Assembly: GCA_040384665.1 (NCBI GenBank)
Contig: JAZKIY010000008.1
Span: 62,001-126,000, forward strand
DNA: 64,000 nt
DNA from: PCRC01 sp040384665
Lineage (GTDB): Bacteria > Pseudomonadota > Gammaproteobacteria > Burkholderiales > Burkholderiaceae_C
Direction of reading: 5' to 3'
Of the stretch, positions 19,154 through 27,600 are shown one piece after another (the stretch's first letter is position 1; every line of letters starts with the position of its first letter). A program made the position numbers and the translations under genes. The notes beneath the pieces were generated by a model. The model was given only the letters and a program-made list of their open reading frames with translations, ran no database searches and was not told the DNA's origin.

Positions 19154-19450
19154 ATGTCCAAAACTGCCTGCATCCCTTTTGACCCGGCCGAATTCATCGA
19201 CGCTGAAGACGACGTGGTCGCCTACCTGAACGCCGTCATTGAAGACGGTGACCCCAGCCTGCTGGTGAACGCCCTGAGCGTGATTGCCCGTGTGCGCCGC
19301 GTCAACCAGAAGCCCGGTACCGCAGCCGCGGTCGATCTGGACATCGTTGACCGGGCGCTGGCAGGTTCGGGCACGGGCCCGATGGCGTTGGGGGACGCGC
19401 TGGCCGCCATCAAGGCGCTGGGTGTCAAGCTGCAGGTGGCGCGGTACTGA
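19154..19450 (+). CDS. HigA-like addiction-module antitoxin with divergent helix-turn-helix
   Basis: 98 residues, starting 9 bases after the toxin gene. The N-terminal half (FDPAEFIDAEDDVVAYLNAV, then EDGDPSLLVNALSVIAR) is a clear match to the short 'addiction module antidote' family. The C-terminal part should be a helix-turn-helix resembling MTQxAxExGLSRExLYKAL, but reads VNQKPGTAAAVDLDIVDRAL, with the Gly-Leu-Ser turn and recognition-helix Arg missing, before rejoining family sequence at AAIKALGVKLQ. DNA binding, and hence autoregulation, may be altered. Confidence 0.8.
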   Translation: MSKTACIPFDPAEFIDAEDDVVAYLNAVIEDGDPSLLVNALSVIARVRRVNQKPGTAAAVDLDIVDRALAGSGTGPMALGDALAAIKALGVKLQVARY

Positions 19451-19515
19451 CGGCCAGCGTTTTGGAGAGTTCACGGCGCCTTGTAAGACAATGCCGTGTC
19501 TGTCTGTAAGTGTGG

Positions 19516-19544
19516 TTGACCAGCGCTGCGGCTTGGCTTAACTT
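19516..19544 (+). promoter_or_regulatory. Candidate sigma-70 promoter for the PA2779-family gene
   Basis: TTGACC (19516-19521), a 17-base spacer and TAACTT (19539-19544), 51 bases before the start codon. A small hairpin (GTGTGC-gag-GCACAC, 19554-19568) lies in the leader. Confidence 0.4.
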
Positions 19545-19594
19545 CAGGGCGTGGTGTGCGAGGCACACTGCGTAACCAACTTGAGAGACACACC

Positions 19595-19984
19595 ATGAAC
19601 ACATTCAAACGCGCCATTGCCTCCACCATGATCGTGTGCATGACCGTCATCGGCATGCCATTGACGGCCCAGGCCAGCATCGTGCCGACCGACGAAGCCA
19701 TCACCAGCGTCGAAGCGTCTGCCAACCGCAACAAGGTCGAAACCTTCCTCGCCCGTGCCGACGTGCGCGACGCCATGGTCGCCCAGGGCCTGAGCCCTGA
19801 CAACGCCAGCGAGCGTGTGCGTGCCATGTCCGACGCCGAAGTCGCCCAACTGGCCGATCGCGTAGACCATGCCCCCGCCGGTGCGGGCGTGCTGGGCATC
19901 ATCTTCACCGTTTTCATCGTGCTGCTGGTGACCGACATCCTGGGCTTGACCAAGGTGTTCCCGTTCACCCGTTCGATCCGATGA
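19595..19984 (+). CDS. PA2779-family small membrane or secreted protein
   Basis: 129 residues. N-terminal signal-like segment (about 5-28, ending QAS), a helical middle with VETFLARADVRDAMVAQGLSP and repeated small-residue motifs, and a C-terminal hydrophobic segment GIIFTVFIVLLVTDILGLTKV followed by a short basic tail. This matches the PA2779 family as I remember it, always found beside a PA2778-type cysteine peptidase-like lipoprotein. The next gene overlaps by 4 bases, confirming the pair. Function unknown; the arrangement is compatible with a peptidase and its substrate or partner. Confidence 0.8.
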   Translation: MNTFKRAIASTMIVCMTVIGMPLTAQASIVPTDEAITSVEASANRNKVETFLARADVRDAMVAQGLSPDNASERVRAMSDAEVAQLADRVDHAPAGAGVLGIIFTVFIVLLVTDILGLTKVFPFTRSIR

Positions 19985-20973
19985 CCCACGGGCAACCGTG
20001 CCAGTCGGCACCTGCGCAAGCGGGTGCCCCAAGATTCCCCGCCCTGGCGGGGTTTTTCGTTTGTGCGCTGCTCTGGCTCAGTGGCTGCGCCACGCCGCAG
20101 CTCACCGCCCTGTCTGCCGCCTGGCCCGCCGACGTTCCAGACCAGGCCCAGGTCAGCGGCGTGCCGTTTTTCCCCCAGGCCGACTACCAGTGTGGCCCGG
20201 CCGCGCTGGCCATGGTGGCGCAGTCCGCCGGTGTGCCGGTGACGCCGGAGCAGCTGGTGGACCAGGTGTACCTGCCCGGACGGCAGGGTTCGTTGCAGCC
20301 CGAGATGCTGGCTTCGGCCCGGCGCCAGGGGCTGGTGGCCTACCCGCTCGCGCCTGAACTCAACGCGGTGCTGCGCGAGCTGGCGGCCGGCAACCCGGTG
20401 CTGGTGTTCCAGAACCTCAGCCTGCCCATCTACCCGATCTGGCACTACGCCGTGGCCATTGGCTACGACCGCAGCCGCAGCGAGGTGGTTCTGCACTCCG
20501 GCACGACCGAACGGCTGACCATGTCGCTGGCCACGTTTGAGCGCACCTGGGCACGCGGCGAACGCTGGGCCATGCTGGCCCTGCCCACCAGCCGCTTGCC
20601 TGCCAGCGCCACGCCCGACGCGTATGCCAGCGCCGTGGCCACACTGGAGCGCACCAACCCCGGCGCGGCGCTCACCGCCTACACCACTGGCCTGCAAACC
20701 TGGCCCCAGCACCGGGGCCTGCTTTTCGGGCGTGGCAATGCTGCCTATGCGCAAGGGCAGCGCGCTGCGGCGGCGCAGGCCTATGAAGCGGCGGCGCAGG
20801 CCGACCCGGACTTTGCCGACGCGTGGAACAACCTGGCGCAAGTCCAGCTGGAACTCGGCCAGCGACCGCAGGCCGCCAAAGCCATCGCCCGCGCAGTGGC
20901 CCTGGGTGGCCCCCGGGAGGCCCGTTACCGCGATTTGCAGAGAAAAATCAATGAAAAAGGCGCTAAGCCCTAG
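19981..20973 (+). CDS. PA2778-family cysteine peptidase-like lipoprotein with TPR
   Basis: 330 residues. Lipobox LWLSGC with lipid-attachment Cys36, then a C39-like papain-fold domain: catalytic Cys71 in YQCGPAALAM, His in WHYAVAIGY, with a VVLHSG segment afterwards. The C-terminal part (about 225-320) has tetratricopeptide-like helices (GRGNAAYAQGQRAAAAQAYE, DAWNNLAQVQLELGQ). Probably anchored to the outer membrane facing the periplasm. Starts with ATGA overlapping the PA2779-like gene. The last four codons and stop come from a dispersed repeat element (20961-21014), so the C-terminus may have been changed by its insertion. Confidence 0.82.
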   Translation: MTHGQPCQSAPAQAGAPRFPALAGFFVCALLWLSGCATPQLTALSAAWPADVPDQAQVSGVPFFPQADYQCGPAALAMVAQSAGVPVTPEQLVDQVYLPGRQGSLQPEMLASARRQGLVAYPLAPELNAVLRELAAGNPVLVFQNLSLPIYPIWHYAVAIGYDRSRSEVVLHSGTTERLTMSLATFERTWARGERWAMLALPTSRLPASATPDAYASAVATLERTNPGAALTAYTTGLQTWPQHRGLLFGRGNAAYAQGQRAAAAQAYEAAAQADPDFADAWNNLAQVQLELGQRPQAAKAIARAVALGGPREARYRDLQRKINEKGAKP

Positions 20974-21014
20974 TGGAATCTTGCGTATTAGCTATTGATT
21001 TAATAGCTAATACG
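20961..21014 (+). repeat. AT-rich dispersed element with perfect 13-bp inverted repeat
   Basis: Begins with GCGCTAAGCCCTAGT (shared exactly with the copy at 60531-60582) and contains CCCTAGTGGAATCTTGCG (shared exactly, 18 bases, with the copy at 50417-50434). Its right half is a perfect inverted repeat, CGTATTAGCTATT-gattt-AATAGCTAATACG (20984-21014). The TAG inside it ends the upstream gene. Lying between two convergent genes, the hairpin may act as a transcript end or stabiliser. Confidence 0.85.
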
Positions 21015-21028
21015 TGGCCACAGCATGG

Positions 21029-22261
21029 CTATGCTGGCTTCGCCGGGGCCGTGGCGCCATGCAATGTCAACTTGCCCACCAGCCAGACCGCCAGCAGGCT
21101 GGCCACCGCACCCACCAGCGCCGCGCCCCAGTAGTGCTGTACCAGCCCATTGGCGTCGCGGCCAATGATCTGGCCGCCGGTGAAGGCGGCAGCACCCATT
21201 GCGGCGGACTGCACCGACGCGTTGAGCGTCATGAACGCACCCCGCCGCGCCGGGTTGGCGGCCGAGGTGACGATGGCCATGCCCGGGATCATCCGACCGC
21301 TCATGCAGATGAAAAACAGCGTCGTGGCCACCAACACCACCGGCAAGGCGGTGCGCGGCATCAGCGCCACCGCAAACATGGGCACCAGCAGCGCCACCGC
21401 CAGCACACGGAAGGTTTCCTTCTTGCCATAGCGGTCCGTCATGCGGCCAAACACCTGGGCCGACACCAGCGTGGCCACACCGCCAAACAGGTAGATGTAG
21501 GGCACCTGGTCGGGCCGCACCCCGGCGTTGGTCTGCATGTAGATCGTGATGAACGGGATGATGGTGAAGCCGGCGAACATGATCAGCACGGAAAAACCGA
21601 ACGCCCACCAGTGGTTGCGCTCGCGCAGCACTTCTTTGACGCCGGCCCAGGCCGACAGGCGGTTGGCCTGCAGCAGGTGCGCGTCCAGCACCGGCAGCGT
21701 GAGTGCCGCAAACACCGCAAACAGCACGCTGACGAGCGCAATCGCAATGAAGGGCGCATGCCAGCCCAGCGCACCCGCCAGAAACAGGCTGATCGGCACG
21801 CCAGCCACCGTGGACAGCGAGAACGACGACATCACGATGCCCATCGCGCGGCCACGCCGCTCGAACGGAATCACGTCGCCGACGATGGTTTGCGACAGCG
21901 CGGCCAGCACGCCGCCGGTCAGACCGGCCGCGATGCGTGCCGCCATCAGCGAGGGGTAGTTGGGCGCCAGACCGCAGGCCAGCGTGGCCGCTGCAAACAG
22001 CACGTACAACGTCAGCAACAGCCGTTTGCGGGTGAAGCGGTCGATGTAGGTGGTGGCCGCCAACCCCGAGACGGCAGCGGCAAAGGTGTAGGCCGACACC
22101 AGCAGCCCGAACTGCGCGTCGCTGATGCCAAACAGCTGGGTGAACTGTGGTCCCAGCGGCATCATGACCATGAAGTCCAGGATGTGGGTGAACTGGATGC
22201 CGGCCAGCGTCAGCAGCAGCCAGAGTTCACGCCGAGGGGTCAGCGCAGGGGCGGCGGACAT
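21029..22261 (-). CDS. MFS transporter (DHA1-like)
   Basis: 410 residues with about 12 transmembrane segments. Typical major-facilitator sequence: THILDFMVMMPLGPQF in helix 1, the loop 2-3 motif ATTYIDRFTRKR, and GRMTDRYGKKET in the second half. DHA1-type members export drugs or metabolites, arabinose in some close groups; the substrate cannot be told from sequence. It follows purM by 42 bases on the same strand and may share its transcript. Confidence 0.85.
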   Translation of the reverse strand: MSAAPALTPRRELWLLLTLAGIQFTHILDFMVMMPLGPQFTQLFGISDAQFGLLVSAYTFAAAVSGLAATTYIDRFTRKRLLLTLYVLFAAATLACGLAPNYPSLMAARIAAGLTGGVLAALSQTIVGDVIPFERRGRAMGIVMSSFSLSTVAGVPISLFLAGALGWHAPFIAIALVSVLFAVFAALTLPVLDAHLLQANRLSAWAGVKEVLRERNHWWAFGFSVLIMFAGFTIIPFITIYMQTNAGVRPDQVPYIYLFGGVATLVSAQVFGRMTDRYGKKETFRVLAVALLVPMFAVALMPRTALPVVLVATTLFFICMSGRMIPGMAIVTSAANPARRGAFMTLNASVQSAAMGAAAFTGGQIIGRDANGLVQHYWGAALVGAVASLLAVWLVGKLTLHGATAPAKPA

Positions 22262-22303
22262 GTGGGGGTGGGTCCGCGGAGGGGTGGTGCCGTGGCGCGC
22301 GCT

Positions 22304-23350
22304 TCAGGCCACCTCAACCGGTGCACCCGCGCCGCGCTCGGCAATGCGGCCGATGGTGTAGACCTGCTCACCGGCGGCGCGCAGTGTGGCGGCCGTGGCG
22401 TCGGCGTGGTCTGCACCCACCACCACCACCATGCCAATGCCGTTGTTGAAGGTGCGGTTCATCTCAAAGTCGTCAATGCCGGCGGTGGCCTGCAGCCAGG
22501 CAAACAGCTCGGTTTGTGGCCAGCTGCCCTTGGTCAGGTGGGCGGCAGTGCCGTCGGGCAGTACGCGCGGGATGTTTTCCAGCAAGCCGCCGCCGGTGAT
22601 GTGGGCCAGCGCCTTGATGGGGTGGGCCGCCAGCGCCGCCAGCACGTTCTTCACGTACAGCCGCGTTGGTTTCATGATCGCGTCCTTGAACGGCAGGCCG
22701 TCCAGCGTGGCGGGCAGGTTGCCCACGGCGCGCTCGATGCATTTGCGCACCAGGCTGAAACCGTTGGAGTGCACGCCGTGCGAGGCCAGGCCCAGCACCA
22801 CATCGCCCGGCTGCACATTGGCGCCAGTGAGGATTTTGGATTTTTCCACCGCACCCACGGCAAAGCCTGCCAGGTCGTATTCACCGGCCGGGTACATGCC
22901 CGGCATCTCGGCGGTCTCGCCGCCAATCAGCGCGCAGCCGGAGAGTTCGCAGCCTTTGGCAATGCCCCCCACCACCGCTGCGGCCGTGTCCACATCGAGC
23001 TTGCCACAGGCAAAGTAGTCGAGGAAGAACAGCGGCTCGGCGCCCTGTACCAACACGTCGTTGACGCTCATGGCCACCAGGTCGATGCCCACGGTGTCGT
23101 GCATCTGCCACTCAAATGCCAGCTTGAGCTTGGTGCCCACGCCGTCGGTGCCGCTCACCAGCACGGGTTCCTTGTAACGCTTGGGCACCTCAAACAGCGC
23201 GCCAAAGCCGCCAATGCCGGCCAGCACGCCTTCGCGCATGGTCTTTTTGGCCAGCGGTTTGATGCGCTCGACCAGCGCGTCACCGGCGTCGATGTCGACA
23301 CCGGCGTCTTTGTAGGAGAGGGGGGAGTTCGCGGAAGAGGAGGTGGTCAT
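22304..23350 (-). CDS. purM: Phosphoribosylformylglycinamidine cyclo-ligase
   Basis: 348 residues. ATP-dependent ring closure of FGAM to AIR in purine synthesis. Seen: the glycine-rich VLVSGTDGVGTKLKLA, DLVAMSVNDVLVQGAEPLFF, GGETAEMPGMY and HITGGGLLENIPRVLP. The start MTTSSSANSPLSYKDAGVD at 23350 matches the family; longer in-frame sequence upstream overlaps the divergent permease gene and is rejected. Divergent purM and a PerM-type permease followed by hda is a recurrent proteobacterial arrangement. Confidence 0.97.
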   Translation of the reverse strand: MTTSSSANSPLSYKDAGVDIDAGDALVERIKPLAKKTMREGVLAGIGGFGALFEVPKRYKEPVLVSGTDGVGTKLKLAFEWQMHDTVGIDLVAMSVNDVLVQGAEPLFFLDYFACGKLDVDTAAAVVGGIAKGCELSGCALIGGETAEMPGMYPAGEYDLAGFAVGAVEKSKILTGANVQPGDVVLGLASHGVHSNGFSLVRKCIERAVGNLPATLDGLPFKDAIMKPTRLYVKNVLAALAAHPIKALAHITGGGLLENIPRVLPDGTAAHLTKGSWPQTELFAWLQATAGIDDFEMNRTFNNGIGMVVVVGADHADATAATLRAAGEQVYTIGRIAERGAGAPVEVA

Positions 23351-23429
23351 GGATGTGGGCCTGACAGGCGGCCGGTCGTGGCGGACTAGAATTTGCCTAG
23401 ATTTTACGGGTTCGCACCCGGCCAACCCC

Positions 23430-24515
23430 ATGCAATTCACTTCTGCCCAAAAACGCGCCTTCACCTGGACGGGCATTGCGTTGCTGGCTGTGCTCGCGCT
23501 GTGGCTGCTCGGGCCGGTGCTGACGCCCTTCATGGTCGCCGCCGTGTTGGCCTACGCGTTGAACCCGCTCGTGAATCGGCTGGACCGTGTGGGCCGGGGT
23601 CGGATGCCCCGTTTGGTGGCGGTGGTGCTGGTGGAAACGCTGTTCCTCCTGGTGCTGCTGAGCTTGCTGCTGCTGGTGGTGCCCATCATGGCCAAGGAGT
23701 TGCCGCTGCTGCGCGAGCAGGTGCCGGTGTTGGCCGACAAGCTCAACACCGGCCTGGCACCCTGGCTGGCGCAGTTTGGCATCAAGGTGTCGCTCGACGT
23801 GGCCAGCATCAAGGCCTTTGTGTTGAAGTACCTCAACGCCAATTTTGAAGACGCGTTTGGTTCGCTGCTGTCCTCGCTGCAGCTCGGCGGCAGCGTGGCG
23901 CTGGCCATCATTGGCAATGCGGTGATCATCCCGGTGGCGTTGTTTTACCTGCTGCTCGACTGGGACAAGTTCGTCGCCCGGGTGGTGGAACTCGTGCCGC
24001 TGGGCATGCGCGAGGGCTACGACAGCTTCACCACCGAGGCCGACTCGGTGCTGGGCCAGTACCTGCGTGGGCAGTTGCTGGTGATGCTGATCCTGGCGGT
24101 GTTTTACAGCGTGGGCCTGCGCCTGTTTGGGCTCGACCTGGCCTGGCCGATTGGCATTTTCACCGGGCTGGCGGTGTTCGTCCCCTACGTGGGCTTTGGC
24201 CTCGGGCTGGTGTTGGCCCTTCTGGCGGGTCTGCTGGAATTCACCCAGCCCGGCGGGCCGCTGAAGGCGCTGGTCATGGTGGCGGTGGTGTTCGGTGTCG
24301 GGCAACTCATCGAGAGCATTTACCTCACGCCCCGGCTGGTGGGCGAGCGCATTGGCCTGCACCCGCTGATGGTGATTTTTGCTTTGCTGGCCTTTGGCCA
24401 GCTGTTCGGTTTTGTCGGCATCCTGATTGCACTGCCAGCCAGTGCGGTGCTGCTGGTGGCGGTGCGCCGTGTGCGGACCAGCTACCTGTCCAGCAAGCTC
24501 TACCAAGGCGGATGA
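23430..24515 (+). CDS. AI-2E/PerM-family permease
   Basis: 361 residues, seven to eight transmembrane segments, with the long central soluble stretch (about 60-150) typical of the family. Hallmarks include LGPVLTPFMVAAVLAYALNP near the N-terminus, PIGIFTGLAVFVPYVGF and VERIGLHPLMVI-type helices near the end (here VGERIGLHPLMVIFALLAFG). Family members have been linked to AI-2 export or Na+/H+ exchange; the role here is unknown. The stop overlaps the hda ATG (ATGA). Confidence 0.88.
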   Translation: MQFTSAQKRAFTWTGIALLAVLALWLLGPVLTPFMVAAVLAYALNPLVNRLDRVGRGRMPRLVAVVLVETLFLLVLLSLLLLVVPIMAKELPLLREQVPVLADKLNTGLAPWLAQFGIKVSLDVASIKAFVLKYLNANFEDAFGSLLSSLQLGGSVALAIIGNAVIIPVALFYLLLDWDKFVARVVELVPLGMREGYDSFTTEADSVLGQYLRGQLLVMLILAVFYSVGLRLFGLDLAWPIGIFTGLAVFVPYVGFGLGLVLALLAGLLEFTQPGGPLKALVMVAVVFGVGQLIESIYLTPRLVGERIGLHPLMVIFALLAFGQLFGFVGILIALPASAVLLVAVRRVRTSYLSSKLYQGG

Positions 24516-25210
24516 AGCAGATCGCCCTTGACATTGGCCTGCCGACAGGGCCCACACTGGCCAGCTTCATGGCCGGTCCCAACCAGGACGCCGTGCAGTA
24601 TTTGCAACTGTGGCTTGGTGAGGGCAGTGCGCAGCCCGTTCGCTCACCCGTACCCACCTATTTATGGGGCGAGGGTGGCAGTGGCAAAAGCCATTTGCTC
24701 ATCGCGCTGCGAGACGCTTTGGCAGCGCGTGGCGAGCAGGTTGGCTGGCTGGACCCTGCCTGCCATGCGCCCGTCGAGTTCAATCCGGCATGGTCCGTGG
24801 TGCTGATGGACGATGTACAGGCTTACAACGCGCTGCAGCAGCACGCGGCGTTCAACTGGTTTGTCAATGCGATGGGCGTCACCGATGGCCAGCCCCGCAG
24901 TGTGCTGGCTGCCGGTGCGCTGCCGCCGGCCGACCTGCCTCTGCGCGACGACCTGCGCAGCCGGCTGGGCTGGGGCCATGTGTTCCAGCTTCGGGTGCTT
25001 GATGAGTCCGAGCGCCGCCTGGTGTTGCAGCAGCAGGCCCTGGCCCGGGGCATTGCCCTGCCGGACGAGGTGGTGGCTTTCATCCTCACCCGTTTTTCGC
25101 GCGACCTCGGCAGCCTGTCGCAGTTGCTGGAGCAACTCGACCACTACGCGCTGCAGACCCAACGCGCCATCACCATCCCGCTGGTGCGGGCGATGCTGGA
25201 CAACGAATGA
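24512..25210 (+). CDS. hda: DnaA regulatory inactivator Hda
   Basis: 232 residues. AAA+ DnaA paralogue that, bound to the beta clamp, stimulates ATP hydrolysis by DnaA to limit re-initiation. N-terminal KQIALDIG fits the clamp-binding motif. Walker A is WGEGGSGKSHLL, Walker B VVLMDDVQ, and the C-terminus has the lid helices but lacks the DnaA DNA-binding domain. Overlaps both neighbours by 4 bases (permease before, HAD phosphatase after). Confidence 0.93.
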   Translation: MKQIALDIGLPTGPTLASFMAGPNQDAVQYLQLWLGEGSAQPVRSPVPTYLWGEGGSGKSHLLIALRDALAARGEQVGWLDPACHAPVEFNPAWSVVLMDDVQAYNALQQHAAFNWFVNAMGVTDGQPRSVLAAGALPPADLPLRDDLRSRLGWGHVFQLRVLDESERRLVLQQQALARGIALPDEVVAFILTRFSRDLGSLSQLLEQLDHYALQTQRAITIPLVRAMLDNE

Positions 25211-25917
25211 CCTTGAGTACCCCTCCCATACCCACTTCCAAGCCCCGCGTGGCCTTGTTCGACCTTGACCACACGCTGCTGCCACTCGACTCTGACCACG
25301 CCTGGGGCGAATTCACCATCGCCCTCGGCTGGACCGATGCGACTGCTTTCAAGCAGCGCAACGACCATTTCTACGCCCAATACCAGACCGGCACGCTGAA
25401 CGTGCACGACTACGTGCGCTTCGCCACCGACGCGGTGCGCCAGCAAGGCCCCGAACGGGCGCAGGCGGCCCACGCCGCGTTCATGCGCGAGGTGATTGAA
25501 CCTGCCATCCGGCCGCAGGCAAAGGCCTTGTTGCGCCAGCACCAGGAAGCGGGCGACGCGGTGGTGATCGTCACCGCGACCAACGAATTCGTCACCCGGC
25601 CGATTGCCCGCGCCCTGGGCGTGGACGAATTGATTGCGGTGGTGCTGGAGCGCACCCCTGGGCCCGACCGGCAGGGGTGGATCACCGGCGGCATTCTGGG
25701 CGTGCCCTCGTTTCGCGACGGCAAGGTCACCCGCGTGGCGGCCTGGCTGGCCGAGCGCGGCTGGACCTGGGACAGCGTGCACACCACCTTTTATTCCGAT
25801 TCCATGAACGACCTGCCCCTGCTGGAGCGGGTCAACCACCCGGTGGCGACCAACCCCGACGACCGCCTGCGTGCGCTGGCCGAGGCGCGCGGTTGGCCGG
25901 TGCTGGACCTGTTCTAA
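25207..25917 (+). CDS. HAD-IB family phosphatase (SerB-like)
   Basis: 236 residues. HAD motif I is ALFDLDHTLLPLDSD, motif II VIVTATNEF, motif III near the lysine of RDGKVTRV, motif IV YSDSMNDLPLLE. Subfamily IB includes phosphoserine phosphatases and CicA-type enzymes; the cap residues here do not establish the substrate. A serine phosphatase role is possible because no other serB is in this window. Its start overlaps the hda stop. Confidence 0.88.
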   Translation: MTLSTPPIPTSKPRVALFDLDHTLLPLDSDHAWGEFTIALGWTDATAFKQRNDHFYAQYQTGTLNVHDYVRFATDAVRQQGPERAQAAHAAFMREVIEPAIRPQAKALLRQHQEAGDAVVIVTATNEFVTRPIARALGVDELIAVVLERTPGPDRQGWITGGILGVPSFRDGKVTRVAAWLAERGWTWDSVHTTFYSDSMNDLPLLERVNHPVATNPDDRLRALAEARGWPVLDLF

Positions 25918-25939
25918 TTGAGGCCGAGGCCCATGTTCT

Positions 25940-25957
25940 GGCGCGCTTCAGCGCGCC
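25940..25957 (+). other. GC hairpin immediately upstream of pcnB
   Basis: GGCGCGC-ttca-GCGCGCC, perfect 7-bp stem, 13 bases before the first pcnB start codon. No T-tract follows, so it is not a terminator. It occupies the place where a ribosome site would be expected, and none is visible. Confidence 0.6.
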
Positions 25958-25970
25958 GCGTGGTCCGCAC

Positions 25971-27578
25971 ATGTTTCCCATGATCAAAAAATTCATCGAC
26001 AAGCTGTTTGGCAAGACCACCGGCCCCACTCCAGCCACCCGAGCCCGGAAGAACCCGTTTGGCAAGCGCGAGGAAGTCGCGGCCGAGGTGCACGGCATTG
26101 ACATCAAACTGGTGGACGAACGCGCCCTGAACGTGGTCAGCACACTGCAGCAGGCGGGTTTTGAGGCCTACATCGTTGGCGGCGCGGTGCGCGACCTGCT
26201 GGTGGGCCTGCGCCCGAAAGACTTTGACGTCGCCACCGATGCCACGCCCGAACAGGTCAAGGGCCTGTTCCGCCGCGCTTTCATCATTGGCCGGCGTTTC
26301 CGCATCGTGCACGTGGTCTATGGCCGTGGCCGCGAGCACGAAGTCATCGAGGTGTCCACCTTCCGCGCCTACATGGACAGTGCTGCGGCCGAGCAAGTCG
26401 CTGGCAACGAACGCACCAGCAAGAGCGAACTCGCCGGCATGAAGCACGCGGTCGACGCGTCCGGCCGGGTGCTGCGCGATAACGTCTGGGGCCCGCAGGA
26501 GGAAGACGCGGCGCGCCGCGACTTCACCCTGAACGCGATGTACTACGACCCCCACACCCAGACGGTGGTGGACTACCACAACGGCATCAAGGACGTGAAA
26601 AAGCGCGTCATGCGCATGATCGGCGACCCCGCCACCCGCTACCGCGAAGACCCGGTGCGCATCATCCGGGCGGTGCGCTTTGCCGCCAAGCTCAGCCCCT
26701 TGGGCTTCACGCTGGAAGCCAAAACCGCCGAACCCCTCATCAAGTCGCAAGAGCTGCTGGCCGACGTGCCACAGAGCCGGCTGTTTGACGAAATGCTCAA
26801 ACTGCTGCTGACCGGCCATTCGCTGGCCAGCATTGCGCAGTTGCGCGCGCTGGGCATGGCACGCGGCATCTACCCGCTGCTTGACGTGGTGGTGGAACGG
26901 GCTGACCAGCCGTTTGTGAATGCCGCGCTGCTCGACACCGACCGCCGCGTGACCGAAGGCAAGCCGGTGGTGCCGAGCTTTTTGCTGGCCTGCGTGCTGT
27001 GGGCCGACGTGCGCGACGGCTGGAACCAGCGCATGAACCAGCGCCACCACCCGTTTGCCGCGTTGCAGGAGGCCATCGACGAAGCCTTCAGCGCCCGCAT
27101 TGGCGATGTGTCGGGCCGCGGCAAGCTGGCCGCCGACATGCGCGAGATCTGGATGATGCAGCCGCGTTTTGACAAGCGCACCGGCAGCACCCCGTACAGC
27201 CTGGTGGACCAGCCGCGCTTCCGCGCCGGGTTCGACTTCATGCGCCTGCGCGCTGCCACCGGCGAGATGGACGAAGCCGTGGCCGAGTGGTGGGAAACCT
27301 TCAGCACCGCCGACGATGCCACCCGCCAGGACCTGATGGACCAGGCCCGCGACGAACAACAGCGCCGCCCGCGCGTCGTCCGCGCCGCCCCTCGGTCTGC
27401 CACCGGTCAGGCAGTGCCTGCCGCTGCTGCCGCAGACGGTGCGTCAGACGGCCCGTCTGCAGACGAGGCGGGCAACAGCGATGCCCCACGCAAACGCCGC
27501 CGTCGCCGCCGTTCCGGAGGTGCCAGAAACACCGACGGCCCGGCGACAGGCCCATCGTCAGGTGACAGCGGGGACTGA
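25971..27578 (+). CDS. pcnB: Poly(A) polymerase PcnB
   Basis: 535 residues. Class II nucleotidyltransferase: AYIVGGAVRDLLVGLRPKDF with the catalytic pair in DFDVATDATP, then a third acidic region in RRDFTLNAMYYDP, and the conserved YREDPVRIIRAVRFAAKL. The C-terminal tail (about 470-535) is low-complexity with a basic KRRRRRRSGG cluster for RNA contact. Adds 3' poly(A) tails that promote RNA decay. ATG codons at 25971 and 25980 are both possible; neither has a Shine-Dalgarno, and a hairpin precedes them. Further upstream in-frame sequence overlaps the HAD gene. Confidence 0.94.
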   Translation: MFPMIKKFIDKLFGKTTGPTPATRARKNPFGKREEVAAEVHGIDIKLVDERALNVVSTLQQAGFEAYIVGGAVRDLLVGLRPKDFDVATDATPEQVKGLFRRAFIIGRRFRIVHVVYGRGREHEVIEVSTFRAYMDSAAAEQVAGNERTSKSELAGMKHAVDASGRVLRDNVWGPQEEDAARRDFTLNAMYYDPHTQTVVDYHNGIKDVKKRVMRMIGDPATRYREDPVRIIRAVRFAAKLSPLGFTLEAKTAEPLIKSQELLADVPQSRLFDEMLKLLLTGHSLASIAQLRALGMARGIYPLLDVVVERADQPFVNAALLDTDRRVTEGKPVVPSFLLACVLWADVRDGWNQRMNQRHHPFAALQEAIDEAFSARIGDVSGRGKLAADMREIWMMQPRFDKRTGSTPYSLVDQPRFRAGFDFMRLRAATGEMDEAVAEWWETFSTADDATRQDLMDQARDEQQRRPRVVRAAPRSATGQAVPAAAAADGASDGPSADEAGNSDAPRKRRRRRRSGGARNTDGPATGPSSGDSGD

Positions 27579-27600
27579 TACCGGCCGGGTGAGGTCCGGC

